Assembly: GCA_016721505.1 (NCBI GenBank)
Contig: JADKHX010000012.1
Location: 62,001-126,000, forward strand
Source of the DNA: Rhodocyclaceae bacterium
GTDB lineage: Bacteria > Pseudomonadota > Gammaproteobacteria > Burkholderiales > Rhodocyclaceae
Length of the DNA: 64,000 bases
Reading direction: 5' to 3'
Shown here: one piece after another, positions 26,489 to 35,672 of the stretch
Layout: each line of letters opens with the position of its first letter
Position numbering within the stretch: position 1 is the first letter of the stretch
Position numbers and translations under genes: made by a program
Notes under the pieces: model-generated
Database searches by the model: none
What the model saw: the letters and a program-made list of their open reading frames with translations, nothing else
What the model was told of the DNA's origin: nothing

Positions 26489-27379
26489 ATGTCGCATACC
26501 CGTGCTGTTGCCTTAATGATCGTTGTCACGCTGCTTTGGAGTATGGCTGGTGTGGTCACGCGCCATCTTGACGCGGCGGCAAGTTTTGAACTGACCTTTT
26601 GGCGTAGTTTTTTTAATGGTCTCACTTTGCTCGTCATCTTGAGAATTTTGCGCGGCCCGACGCTATGGCGCACAGTGTGGCAATCACCGCCCTTGATGTG
26701 GTTTGCCGGTCTGTGTTGGGCGATCATGTTCACGGCGTTTATGGTCGCATTGACCTTGACCACAGTAGCCAATGTATTGGTCACTATGGCCATCGGTCCG
26801 CTACTCACGGCGCTGATGTCGCGGATGTTTTTGCATCACCGTTTGCCGCTACGAGCTTGGTCTGCTATCGGTGTCGCGGGTCTTGGTATCGTCTGGATGT
26901 TTGGCATGGAAGCCAGCCAGGGCGGCTCCTTCACCGGTAGCTTGATCGCGCTGGCGATACCGCTTGCCGCATCGATCAATTTCGTCATCATGCAACACGT
27001 GAGTCATGACAAGGAAGGTGAAATCACCCATGACATGCTGCCGGCGATATTGATAGGCGCAGCAATTAGCGCACTGGTCAGCCTGCCGCTGGCGTGGCCA
27101 TTGCAAGCTAATGCGCATGATGTTCGATTGCTAGCACTACTAGGCGTCGCGCAACTCGCGCTGCCTTGTCTGCTGATGGTGCGACTGACGCGGCAACTAT
27201 CCGCCACCGAAATCTCGCTATTGGGATTGCTCGAAGTTATTTTCGGCGTGACCTGGGCCTGGTTGGGTGCCGGGGAGTCGCCTTCACGCAATACACTGAT
27301 AGGCGGTGCCTTGGTGTTGGGTGCTTTGGCGGTAAATGAGTTGTTGGCACTGCGTGAGCGAAACACGCCCATGGCTTAA
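26489..27379 (+). CDS. EamA/DMT family transporter
   Basis: 296 residues, ten transmembrane helices in two EamA repeats. The first repeat begins VALMIVVTLLWSMAGVVTRHL and contains FWRSFFNGLTLL; the second ends LGLLEVIFGVTWAWLGAGESPSRNTLIGGALVLGAL. Members move drugs, amino acids or metabolites; the substrate is unknown. It is divergent from hutU, so a link to histidine metabolism is possible but unsupported. Confidence 0.86.
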   Translation: MSHTRAVALMIVVTLLWSMAGVVTRHLDAAASFELTFWRSFFNGLTLLVILRILRGPTLWRTVWQSPPLMWFAGLCWAIMFTAFMVALTLTTVANVLVTMAIGPLLTALMSRMFLHHRLPLRAWSAIGVAGLGIVWMFGMEASQGGSFTGSLIALAIPLAASINFVIMQHVSHDKEGEITHDMLPAILIGAAISALVSLPLAWPLQANAHDVRLLALLGVAQLALPCLLMVRLTRQLSATEISLLGLLEVIFGVTWAWLGAGESPSRNTLIGGALVLGALAVNELLALRERNTPMA

Positions 27380-27404
27380 CGGCGTGTTGCCAGCACCAAC
27401 TGAT
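27379..27404 (+). repeat. Dispersed CCAGCACCAACTG repeat, copy 6
   Basis: Full form ACGGCGTGTTG followed by the exact core, starting at the stop codon of the EamA gene and ending about 30 bp before selO. Confidence 0.75.
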
Positions 27405-27432
27405 GAAACTGGCACTGTAAACTCCGCTTACT

Positions 27433-29055
27433 ATGAATACAAAATCGCTTGCTGCACTCGATCTTTGCGATGAAAAACTTGGCGCGAATTTCGACAACAG
27501 TTTCGTCCGCACCTTACCTGCTGATCCCTTGCGCCACGACTTTCCCAGGCAGGTTCGCAACGTCTGTTTCAGCCACGTTCAACCTACGTCGGTGGCCTCG
27601 CCGCGACTTTTAGCCTGGACCGATGCGCTGGGCGATGAACTCGGAATTCGTCGGCCTGAGTCGGCGACTGGTTGCGCCGCCGACGTGTTTGGCGGCAATA
27701 AAATTTTGCCCGGCATGCAGCCCTACGCCGCACGCTATGGCGGACATCAATTTGGCAATTGGGCGGGGCAGTTGGGTGACGGTCGCGCGATGACGCTGAC
27801 TGAAATCATCGGCGCGCAAAATCAACGTTACGACTTGCAACTCAAAGGGGCGGGGCGTACACCGTATTCACGCACGGCAGATGGCCGTGCGGTGTTGCGA
27901 TCAAGCGTACGTGAATTTCTGTGCAGCGAAGCCATGCACCATTTGGGCGTTCCGACCACGCGTGCGCTAAGCCTAGTCGCGACTGGTGACGCGGTGGTGC
28001 GCGACATGTTTTACGACGGCAACGCGGCCGCCGAACCCGGCGCGATTGTCTGCCGTGTTGCGCCGTCCTTCATCCGCTTCGGCAATTTTGAAATTCTCAC
28101 TTGGAGCGATGAGCTGGACGAATTGAAAAAACTCGCCGACTACACCATCACCACGCATTTTCCTGAGCTTGGTGCGCCGTCATCTGAGGTCTATGCCAAG
28201 TGGTTCGAGGAAATTTGCCGACGTACAGCAATCATGGTCGCCGAATGGATGCGGGTCGGTTTCGTGCATGGGGTGATGAACACCGACAACATGTCCATCC
28301 TTGGCCTCACTATCGACTATGGTCCGTATGGCTGGTTGGAGGGTTACGATTTGGGCTGGACGCCCAACACCACGGATGCCGAAGGTCGGCGCTATTGCTT
28401 TGGGCGCCAGCCTGAAATCGCGCAATGGAATTTGTTGCGATTGGCCGGTGCACTCTCGCCATTGATTCCTGATCGGACTGATCTCGAACGTGGCATTCGC
28501 AGCTTTGGCAATGTCTATGCCGAACACACACGCATGGCCATGGGCGACAAGCTCGGTTTGCTCAACTTGGATGACAACGATGAGGCTTTGATCGAAGATT
28601 TGATGACGACACTGCAAGAACAAGAAACTGATATGACTTTGTTTTTCCGTTTGCTGGCTAATGTACCGATTGTGCCCATTGATGAAAAAACGCAAGACGA
28701 CAGCGCACTAATCGCGCCGCTGCGACGTGCGTTTTATGTCGAGAGCGATGACGCTGGCAAACATCTCAGCCCATGGCTGCATCGCTATGTGGTGCGGGCG
28801 CAGCGCGATGCTGAAAACCCAGTGACGCGACGCGAACGAATGAACCGCGCCAATCCAAAATACGTCGCCAGAAATTACCTCGCGCAGCTTGCCATTGATG
28901 CGCTGGTAGCAGGGGATTCGTCAGTCATCAATCGGCTCGTCAGCGTGCTGCAAAAACCCTACGACGATCAACCGGAACACGACGAACTTGCCGCCCGCCG
29001 CCCCGAATGGGCTAGGCACAAAGCGGGATGTTCGGCGCTTTCGTGTAGCTCATAG
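27433..29055 (+). CDS. selO: SelO/YdiU family protein adenylyltransferase
   Basis: 540 residues of the SelO pseudokinase family, which transfers AMP to protein Ser/Thr/Tyr residues and is linked to redox stress. YAARYGGHQFGNWAGQLGDGRA near residue 98, LQLKGAGRTPYSR near 138 and the LRSSVREFL helix match. HGVMNTDNMSILGLTIDYGPYGW carries the catalytic Asp/Asn. It ends SCSS: the Cys near the C-terminus corresponds to the selenocysteine of animal SelO. No TGA-Sec codon is needed. Length is somewhat over the usual 480-520. Confidence 0.92.
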   Translation: MNTKSLAALDLCDEKLGANFDNSFVRTLPADPLRHDFPRQVRNVCFSHVQPTSVASPRLLAWTDALGDELGIRRPESATGCAADVFGGNKILPGMQPYAARYGGHQFGNWAGQLGDGRAMTLTEIIGAQNQRYDLQLKGAGRTPYSRTADGRAVLRSSVREFLCSEAMHHLGVPTTRALSLVATGDAVVRDMFYDGNAAAEPGAIVCRVAPSFIRFGNFEILTWSDELDELKKLADYTITTHFPELGAPSSEVYAKWFEEICRRTAIMVAEWMRVGFVHGVMNTDNMSILGLTIDYGPYGWLEGYDLGWTPNTTDAEGRRYCFGRQPEIAQWNLLRLAGALSPLIPDRTDLERGIRSFGNVYAEHTRMAMGDKLGLLNLDDNDEALIEDLMTTLQEQETDMTLFFRLLANVPIVPIDEKTQDDSALIAPLRRAFYVESDDAGKHLSPWLHRYVVRAQRDAENPVTRRERMNRANPKYVARNYLAQLAIDALVAGDSSVINRLVSVLQKPYDDQPEHDELAARRPEWARHKAGCSALSCSS

Positions 29056-29065
29056 AAAGTCAAAA

Positions 29066-29275
29066 ATGGAAACCATTCTGATCAAAATCACCGGCATGAA
29101 AGACGAGGACGACGTGCGCACCGTCGCCAACGCGATTCAGGATTTGCCACATATCGGGCAACTCGATATCTCGCTGGAACGTGGCGAAGCGAGCGTCGAA
29201 TTCGGTCGTTTCATCGGTGCCGAAGATATATTGCGCATCATCGAAGACGCGGGATTTTCGGCGACAGCTGAGTGA
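29066..29275 (+). CDS. HMA-fold small protein lacking the CxxC metal site
   Basis: 69 residues with the beta-alpha-beta pattern of a heavy-metal-associated domain: METILIKITGMKDEDDVRTV, then LPHIGQLDISLERGEASVEFG and AEDILRIIEDAGFSA. In copper chaperones the loop after the first strand reads GMTCxxC; here it is GMKDEDD, so both cysteines are gone. It sits 10 bp after selO and is convergent with cusA. It may be a degenerate chaperone, or bind something other than a soft metal. Translation start ATG 29066 has no strong ribosome site. Confidence 0.78.
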   Translation: METILIKITGMKDEDDVRTVANAIQDLPHIGQLDISLERGEASVEFGRFIGAEDILRIIEDAGFSATAE

Positions 29276-29334
29276 TGACTCGCCAGCTGCTGCCGAAGCT
29301 GAAACGAACCGTCTATCAGCAGACAAATCAACCG

Positions 29335-32300
29335 TCATGCAGCCGATGATATTTGCCACTTTTTGACCACGGCATAAATCGCTGGAATCACGGCCAAGGT
29401 GAGCACGGTCGAAGAAATCATCCCGCCGATCATCGGTGCCGCGATGCGGCTCATCACTTCCGAACCCGTGCCGCTACCCCACATAATCGGCAACAGACCG
29501 GCCATGATCGCCACCACTGTCATCATCTTCGGCCGCACCCGTCCAACCGCGCCGTCCATCACCGCTTGATAAAGGTCGTCGACGCCCGGTTCGCGCCCAT
29601 CTGCGCGGCACTTTGTTTTGACCGCTGCCCACGCGTGATCCAGATAAATCAACATAATCACCCCGGTTTCCGCAGCGACCCCTGCCAGTGCGATAAAGCC
29701 AACGACGACCGCCACCGACAGGTTGTAGTTGAGCAACCACATCAGCCAAATTCCCCCGACCAACGCAAAGGGCACGGACAGCATCACGATCAGGGTTTCG
29801 GTCAGCCGTTTGAAATTCAGGTACAGCAACAAGAAAATGGACAGTAACGTGACCGGAATCACGATCTTCATTTTCTCAATTGCACGCTCCATGTATTCGA
29901 ATTGACCGCTCCAGGTCACGTAATAGCCGGGCGGAAATTTGATCTGTGCGGCGACTGCCTGTTTTGCATCGGCTACATAGCCACCAATGTCGCGATCGCG
30001 GATGTCGACGAAAATATAGGCGGAGAGCAGCGCATTCTCGGTGCGTATCCCAGGCGTACCCTTGGCGATCTCGACCTTGGCCAGTTGGCCCAGGGGAATC
30101 ATCGCGCCGCTCATGGTCGGGATCAGCACTTCACGGGAAATCTGCTGGGGATCGGAGCGCAATTCGCGTGGATAGCGAACCGTTACGCCGAACCGCTCCC
30201 GCCCTTCGACCGTGGTGGTGACCATTTCGCCACCGAGTGCTGTGCCGATGACATCCTGCAAGTCACCGACCGCCAAACCGTAGCGCGCCAACTGCTCACG
30301 ATCCGGTTCGATGTTGAGGTAAAAACCGCCGGTGATCCGCTCAGCAAAGGCGCTGGTGGTGCCGGGCACGGTCTTCACCACTGCCTCGATTTCCTTGGCC
30401 AGCTTCTCCATCTCGTTCAAATCTTTGCCAAACACCTTGATCCCGATCGGGGTGCGGATGCCTGTCGCCAGCATGTCAATGCGCGCCTTGATCGGCATGG
30501 TCCAGGAGTTCGCCACGCCAGGGAACTGAAGTGCCTTGTCCAGTTCGGCAATCAACTTGTCGGTGGTCATGCCGGCTCGCCATTCGGATTCCGGCTTGAG
30601 GTTGATCACGGTCTCGAACATCTCTGTCGGCGCCGGATCGGTTGCCGTATTGGCGCGACCGGCCTTGCCATACACAGAAGCCACTTCGGGAAAACTCTTG
30701 ATGATTTTGTTTTGCGTCTGCAATAACTCGGCGGCTTTGGTGATTGACATCCCCGGTAGTGATGCCGGCATATAAAGCAGCGTGCCTTCATTGAGCGTCG
30801 GCATGAACTCCGAGCCAAGCCGGGATGCCGGGTAGATTGATACTGCCAACAGCACCAGAGCGACGACGATGGTCGTTTTCTTCCAGCGCATGACGCCGGC
30901 GATGATCGGTCGATACGCCCAGATCAAAAAGCGGTTCACCGGATTTCTAGCTTCCGGCATGATTTTGCCGCGAATGAACAACATCATCAGCACTGGTACC
31001 AGCGTGACCGACAGCAAAGCCGCGCCGGCCATGGAAAAGGTCTTGGTGTAGGCCAGCGGCGAAAACAATCTGCCTTCCTGGCCTTCCAAAACAAATACCG
31101 GCAGAAAGGAAACGGTGATGATCAATAACGAAAAGAACAGCGCCGGGCCGACTTCCTTGCACGCTGCGATCATGGCTTCGATACGATCACTGCTTGAATG
31201 CCCGTCGGGTAGATGCTCCAAGTGTTTATGCGCGTTTTCGATCATCACAATTGCCGCGTCGATCATCGCGCCGATGGCGATGGCGATACCGCCAAGACTC
31301 ATCAGATTGGAATTCATTCCTAGTGAGCGCATCGCGATAAAGGCGATCAGGATGCCAACCGGCAGCATCAGAATCGCGACCAAGGCGCTGCGCACGTGGA
31401 GCAGAAAGACCATGCAGACCAAGGCAACGATGACTGACTCTTCCAGCAAGGTTCGCTTCAGATTCTCGATCGCGCGATGAATCAGTTCGGAACGGTCATA
31501 GACCGCTTCGATCGTCACCCCTTCGGGCAAGCCGGGACCAATCTCGGCAATCTTGGCTTTCAGGTTATGGATCACTTCCAGCGCGTTTTGGCCGTAGCGT
31601 GCCATGGCGATACCGGATACCACCTCGCCCTCACCGTTGAGCTCGGTCAGGCCGCGCCGCTCGTCGGGTACCAGCTCAACCCGGGCAATGTCACGAATCA
31701 ACACCGGCGTGCCTTTTTCACTCTTGACCACCAGCATTTCGATGTCGCTCTTGCCGCGCAGATAGCCTTTGCCGCGCACCATGTATTCGGTCTCGGCCAT
31801 TTCGACCACACGGCCGCCGACATCGCGGTTGGAATCGCGGATTACCTGTGCGACCTTCATCAGCGGAATGCCATAGGCGCGTAGCTTGGTCGGGTCGACG
31901 GTGACCTGATAGGTCTGGACGAAGCCACCGATGGACGCGACTTCGGCGACGCCGTGGGCTTTGGTCAGTTGATAGCGAACGTACCAATCCTGAATCGTGC
32001 GCAACTCGGCCAGCGTTTTATCCTTCGCCAGTAGCGCGTATTGATAGACCCAACCGACGCCCGTGGCGTCCGGGCCAATCTGTGGCGTCACGCCTTTGGG
32101 CATCCGACCGGAGGCAAAGTTGAGGTACTCAAGCACGCGAGAACGGGCCCAGTAGATATCCGTGTTGTCCTCAAAAATGATGTACACGAAGGACGCGCCA
32201 AAGAAAGAAAAGCCGCGTACCACCTTGGATTTCGGCACCGACAACATGGCCGTGGTCAGTGGATAGGTAACTTGATCCTCCACAACTTGCGGTGCCTGGC

Positions 32301-32463
32301 CGGGGTATTCGGTGTACACGATGACCTGCACATCCGATAGATCGGGCAACGCGTCAATCGGCGTTCTGAGGACGGCAAAAATTCCCCACAGGGTGATGAA
32401 CAGCGTGGCGAGCAAAACCAGAAACCGGTTTCTCGCCGACCAGTCGATGATGTGGCTGAGCAT
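29335..32463 (-). CDS. cusA: Heavy-metal RND efflux pump, CusA/CzcA family
   Basis: 1042 residues. Twelve transmembrane helices, with the large periplasmic domains after helices 1 and 7. The start MLSHIIDWSARNRFLVLLAT and the LSDVQVIVYTEYPGQAPQVVEDQVTYPL stretch identify the HME-RND class, and Met-rich MPASLPGMSITKA fits a Cu/Ag rather than Zn/Co substrate. It pumps monovalent metal from periplasm or cytoplasm out through CusC. ATG 32463 follows GCGGGGAACCCT and is 13 bp after cusB; the frame from 32595 overlaps cusB and is rejected. The downstream end faces the HMA-fold gene. Confidence 0.93.
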   Translation of the reverse strand: MLSHIIDWSARNRFLVLLATLFITLWGIFAVLRTPIDALPDLSDVQVIVYTEYPGQAPQVVEDQVTYPLTTAMLSVPKSKVVRGFSFFGASFVYIIFEDNTDIYWARSRVLEYLNFASGRMPKGVTPQIGPDATGVGWVYQYALLAKDKTLAELRTIQDWYVRYQLTKAHGVAEVASIGGFVQTYQVTVDPTKLRAYGIPLMKVAQVIRDSNRDVGGRVVEMAETEYMVRGKGYLRGKSDIEMLVVKSEKGTPVLIRDIARVELVPDERRGLTELNGEGEVVSGIAMARYGQNALEVIHNLKAKIAEIGPGLPEGVTIEAVYDRSELIHRAIENLKRTLLEESVIVALVCMVFLLHVRSALVAILMLPVGILIAFIAMRSLGMNSNLMSLGGIAIAIGAMIDAAIVMIENAHKHLEHLPDGHSSSDRIEAMIAACKEVGPALFFSLLIITVSFLPVFVLEGQEGRLFSPLAYTKTFSMAGAALLSVTLVPVLMMLFIRGKIMPEARNPVNRFLIWAYRPIIAGVMRWKKTTIVVALVLLAVSIYPASRLGSEFMPTLNEGTLLYMPASLPGMSITKAAELLQTQNKIIKSFPEVASVYGKAGRANTATDPAPTEMFETVINLKPESEWRAGMTTDKLIAELDKALQFPGVANSWTMPIKARIDMLATGIRTPIGIKVFGKDLNEMEKLAKEIEAVVKTVPGTTSAFAERITGGFYLNIEPDREQLARYGLAVGDLQDVIGTALGGEMVTTTVEGRERFGVTVRYPRELRSDPQQISREVLIPTMSGAMIPLGQLAKVEIAKGTPGIRTENALLSAYIFVDIRDRDIGGYVADAKQAVAAQIKFPPGYYVTWSGQFEYMERAIEKMKIVIPVTLLSIFLLLYLNFKRLTETLIVMLSVPFALVGGIWLMWLLNYNLSVAVVVGFIALAGVAAETGVIMLIYLDHAWAAVKTKCRADGREPGVDDLYQAVMDGAVGRVRPKMMTVVAIMAGLLPIMWGSGTGSEVMSRIAAPMIGGMISSTVLTLAVIPAIYAVVKKWQISSAA

Positions 32464-32476
32464 AGGGTTCCCCGCT

Positions 32477-33823
32477 TCAGTGGCCGCTGTGCGCGGCCGG
32501 AGCAACAGCGGCCGGTGCGCCGGTCGCGCCGGGTTTCGCGGCGGTCGCCTGACCAAAACCGCCCACGGCCGCTTTGAGATTGCTTTCCGCATCAATCAGG
32601 AAGTTGGCCGCAACCACTACCAGTTCGCCCTCCGTCACGCCCTGAGTGATCGCCACATAGGTATCGGTGCGTGCGCCGAGCTTGACCTCGCGCGGCTCGA
32701 AACGACCTTCTCCTACCTGTATCAGCACGATGCGCCGTGTGCCGCTGTCGATCACGGCAGAGGTCGGTACGGTGATCACCTTGGTGTTGTCACCCACCGC
32801 CAGTTCAATCTCGGCAAACATGCCCGGCTTCAGCAGCGCACCCGGATTCGCCAGTTCCAGACGAACCGGAACCGTGCGCGTTTCGGCGGTCAGCGTCGGG
32901 TAGATATAGGCGATGCTGCCTTTGAAATCTTTGCCCGGATAGGCATTGATTTTCACCGTGGCGCTGGTGCCGACTTTCACTTGACCAATATCCTGCTCGA
33001 ACACGTCGGCCAAAACCCATACCGTCGACAAATCAGTAATTTGGTAAAGCGTTTCGCCGGGCATAAAGCGCATCCCTTGCACGGCCTTTTTCTCCGTGAC
33101 GATGCCGCTGACAGGAGAGCGAAAAGTCAGTGTGCGCTTGGTCTCGCCAGACTTGCCAAGCGCAGTGATCTGTTCCTCGGAAATGTCCCAGTTCTTCAGG
33201 CGCATCAAGCTCGAATCAGCCAAGCGCTGCATGCCGGCGCGGGCTTCGCTGCCGGCATCCCCGCCCGCATCCTTAAGCGAACGCACCCCCTGTGCGGCAA
33301 TCGCGTATTCGCGCTGGGCCGAAACCAGTTCGGGGCTGTACACCTCGAACAGCGGCTGCCCCTTGCTGACCGCCTGGCCGGTCGCGCTGACCTGAAGGCG
33401 CTCGATGTAACCTTCAAACTTCGGTGAAATGGTGTAGCTGCGGCGCTCGTCTGGTTCAATGCGGCCAGCGGCACGTGCGGTCCGGTCGAGTGTGCGCAAA
33501 ATGGCCACCTCGGTGCGGACGCCAAGCTTTTGAACTTTGTCGGCACTGATCTTGATCTGGTTGACCGGTGTTGGCGTTGTGTCCTTCTCGCCCTCAAAGA
33601 CCGCGACGTAGTCCATTCCCATTGGGTCTTTTTTGGGCACCGGCGAAGTGTCGGCAAGACCCATAGGATTGCGATAAAACAGCGGCTTCCTGGCTGCGAC
33701 CTGTGCGGTAGGTGTTGTCGCTGTGCCTGCAGCCGCCGTGTGAGAACGCTGGCCGCCCCAATAGCCGAGCCCAGCGGCCGTGGCCACGCCAAGCGCAATC
33801 AGTATTGTCGTTTTTGAATTCAT
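32477..33823 (-). CDS. cusB: RND efflux periplasmic adaptor, CusB family
   Basis: 448 residues. N-terminal membrane anchor (TTILIALGVATAAGLGYWGG), then the metal-binding segment YRNPMGLADTSPVPKKDPMGMDYVAV near residues 50-75, the typical CusB heavy-metal domain with its Met ligands. Lipoyl/barrel-sandwich and beta-barrel domains follow (GYIERLQVSATGQAVSKGQPLFEVYSPELV). It bridges CusA and CusC and hands Cu/Ag to the pump. Its ATG overlaps the cusC stop by four bases, showing coupled translation. Confidence 0.93.
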   Translation of the reverse strand: MNSKTTILIALGVATAAGLGYWGGQRSHTAAAGTATTPTAQVAARKPLFYRNPMGLADTSPVPKKDPMGMDYVAVFEGEKDTTPTPVNQIKISADKVQKLGVRTEVAILRTLDRTARAAGRIEPDERRSYTISPKFEGYIERLQVSATGQAVSKGQPLFEVYSPELVSAQREYAIAAQGVRSLKDAGGDAGSEARAGMQRLADSSLMRLKNWDISEEQITALGKSGETKRTLTFRSPVSGIVTEKKAVQGMRFMPGETLYQITDLSTVWVLADVFEQDIGQVKVGTSATVKINAYPGKDFKGSIAYIYPTLTAETRTVPVRLELANPGALLKPGMFAEIELAVGDNTKVITVPTSAVIDSGTRRIVLIQVGEGRFEPREVKLGARTDTYVAITQGVTEGELVVVAANFLIDAESNLKAAVGGFGQATAAKPGATGAPAAVAPAAHSGH

Positions 33824-35130
33824 AGTTCTTCCCCTACCAAGCGTTCAATTTCAGCAAGGCGGATTCGCGCCTCCGTTTGTGCCTTGAGAGTGTCCTGCCG
33901 CGCCTTGCGAATTTGTCGCTGGGCATCGAGCAGCGTCGCAAAATCAGCGCGGCCGTTTTCATACGCGGCAAGTGCCGACTGAAAACCTGCTTCGGCTTGT
34001 GGCAGATAACTGGCTTTGATCAGTTGCTCCATTTGTCTTGCCGCCTCGATACCGGCAAGGTTCTCCGACAGGTCGGCCAGTAGTTGATTGGCCGTGGCCT
34101 GCTGGCGGGCTTGGGCGGCTGACAGCATCGCCTCCGCCTCGCGCTCTTGTGCCCGGCGCGAGCCCTGCTGTAGTGGGATATTCATTTCCAACATCAGGTT
34201 CCAAGACTCCACCCGGTTGCCCATCTGTCGTGGCGTCACCCCAACGGCAAAATCCGGATAGCGGTTGCGATAGGTCAGCTCGCGGGACTTGTCGGCGCCG
34301 CGCAGGCGTGCGTTGTCGCCCTGCAATTGCGGATTGCGTTCCAGCACGCGCGGTTCAAGTGCCGAATAGTCCAGAGCTGCCGGCAGCGGCAGCGGTCGCA
34401 ACGCTTGCGGCTCGGCCAAGGGCGCTGTGGCTTTGCGCGCGAGCAGGGCATTCAGGCGCGCCTGCAGTTGGCGTTTCTCGTTGTTCAAACCGATCAGCTC
34501 GCCACGCATCCCGGTTTGGTCAATCTGAGCGCGAATCACGTCCTGCTGCAAGGCCAAGCCACCGGCGTAGCGCGATCGTGCCACTGCCTCAAGCTGCGTC
34601 ATCAGATCGAGTAACTCACTGGTCAAGGCGATGTTTCCGGCGACGTAGTAATACTGGGCGTAGGCCGCCTTGATCTTGGCTGCCAAATCGCTCCATGTTT
34701 TCGCTGCTCCACTATTGGCAAACTCCGCGTCTGCCTCGGCGACTTCGCGTTTTAAGTCACGTTTGCCCCAGAACGGAATAGCTTGAATCACGCTGTATTT
34801 GGTCTCGCCAACGCGCGCCGGGAGAATGCTCGGCGACGTGCTGCTTGCAGTGCCGTTCATATCAACGCTGTAGTTGTTAATGTTTTCCAGCTCAATCCGC
34901 AGCATCGGATCAGGCAATGCTCCGGCTGGTTCAATGCGCTGCGAAACCGCCTCGGCATCGTGGCGCATTGCGGCGAATTCAGGATTGTGCTGGCGCGCGT
35001 AAGCCAGCAAACTTTGCAGCGAATTGCCGGGGGTGGTCTCTTGCGCGGTGGCAATGCCGCAGGCAAACGCCATCGCCAACGGCAATTGACTTGACCATGC
35101 CAGCGCGCGAACGCTGTGTGAAAACTTCAT
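33820..35130 (-). CDS. cusC: TolC-family outer-membrane channel, CusC-like
   Basis: 436 residues with a signal peptide (MKFSHSVRALAWSSQLPLAM...ATAQ) and long helical hairpins in two repeats, each ending in a GR/QG-type segment (YAGGLALQQDVIRAQ, YENGRADFATLLDAQ). It forms the outer-membrane duct for CusBA. ATG 35130 follows GCAGGAGGTTTCC, an excellent ribosome site, so the frame from 35175 is too long. First gene of the cusCBA set. Confidence 0.9.
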   Translation of the reverse strand: MKFSHSVRALAWSSQLPLAMAFACGIATAQETTPGNSLQSLLAYARQHNPEFAAMRHDAEAVSQRIEPAGALPDPMLRIELENINNYSVDMNGTASSTSPSILPARVGETKYSVIQAIPFWGKRDLKREVAEADAEFANSGAAKTWSDLAAKIKAAYAQYYYVAGNIALTSELLDLMTQLEAVARSRYAGGLALQQDVIRAQIDQTGMRGELIGLNNEKRQLQARLNALLARKATAPLAEPQALRPLPLPAALDYSALEPRVLERNPQLQGDNARLRGADKSRELTYRNRYPDFAVGVTPRQMGNRVESWNLMLEMNIPLQQGSRRAQEREAEAMLSAAQARQQATANQLLADLSENLAGIEAARQMEQLIKASYLPQAEAGFQSALAAYENGRADFATLLDAQRQIRKARQDTLKAQTEARIRLAEIERLVGEEL

Positions 35131-35190
35131 CGGAAACCTCCTGCTGTTATTTAGTCGAATAACGAACCGGGGCAAATGCCACGGCCCGGA

Positions 35191-35550
35191 TCAGCAGTGG
35201 CGGGGTGGTCGCTGCAGCGGCTTGGTGATGAAGCTCACCTCAGTTGGTGCTGGTGACACGCCGTGATTTGCGGTCACCGGCTGTGCGTCGTTGTCAAGCG
35301 ACGATGGCGGGATCATGAGCGAGGCGGCAAGATGACAATCGCCGCAAGAGCTGCACGAATGTTCCCCGCATGGCGCTTGCTCCTCATTTGCTTCGGCGCA
35401 ATCTGACTGATCGAACGCGTGTCCGTCCACCAGCAGCATTTCAGCGCAGCATGACATCATTTGCGGTACGGGCATAGCTACCGCAGCAACCGCATGAACG
35501 GGTAGCAATAGTGCCGCCAGGTAGAGGATGAAAATTCGCATAAAGCGCAT
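35191..35550 (-). CDS. Small exported Cys-rich protein upstream of cusC
   Basis: 119 residues. Signal peptide (MRIFILYLAALLLPVHAVAA), then cysteines in MMSCCAEM, SDCAEAN and CGEHSCSSCGDCH, which may bind copper. The last third contains HGVSPAPTEVSF, which is exactly the translation of a dispersed repeat copy. Small Cys-rich proteins of this kind are common just before cusC in metal-resistance clusters, but I cannot name a family. Start at ATG 35550; ATG 35541 is an alternative. Confidence 0.72.
   Translation of the reverse strand: MRFMRIFILYLAALLLPVHAVAAVAMPVPQMMSCCAEMLLVDGHAFDQSDCAEANEEQAPCGEHSCSSCGDCHLAASLMIPPSSLDNDAQPVTANHGVSPAPTEVSFITKPLQRPPRHC
35241..35264 (-). repeat. Dispersed CCAGCACCAACTG repeat, copy 7 (inside the Cys-rich gene)
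   Basis: Full form, CACGGCGTGTCA then the exact core on the minus strand, read as HGVSPAPT at residues 96-103. Confidence 0.78.
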
Positions 35551-35672
35551 GGTAAAACGATTTTATGGCGCGCAACGCGCAAGTCTTTGCGCCAAGTCAA
35601 CACGGCGGAAGATTGCAGCTACGGCCAATCCTTCTGCTGCGCTCTGTTTCTGCATGGTATCAACGCCCACTT

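Noticed and set aside
32312..33427. Plus-strand frame of 371 codons
   Set aside because: Antisense to cusB and the cusA start, both clear; composition is a shadow of those genes.
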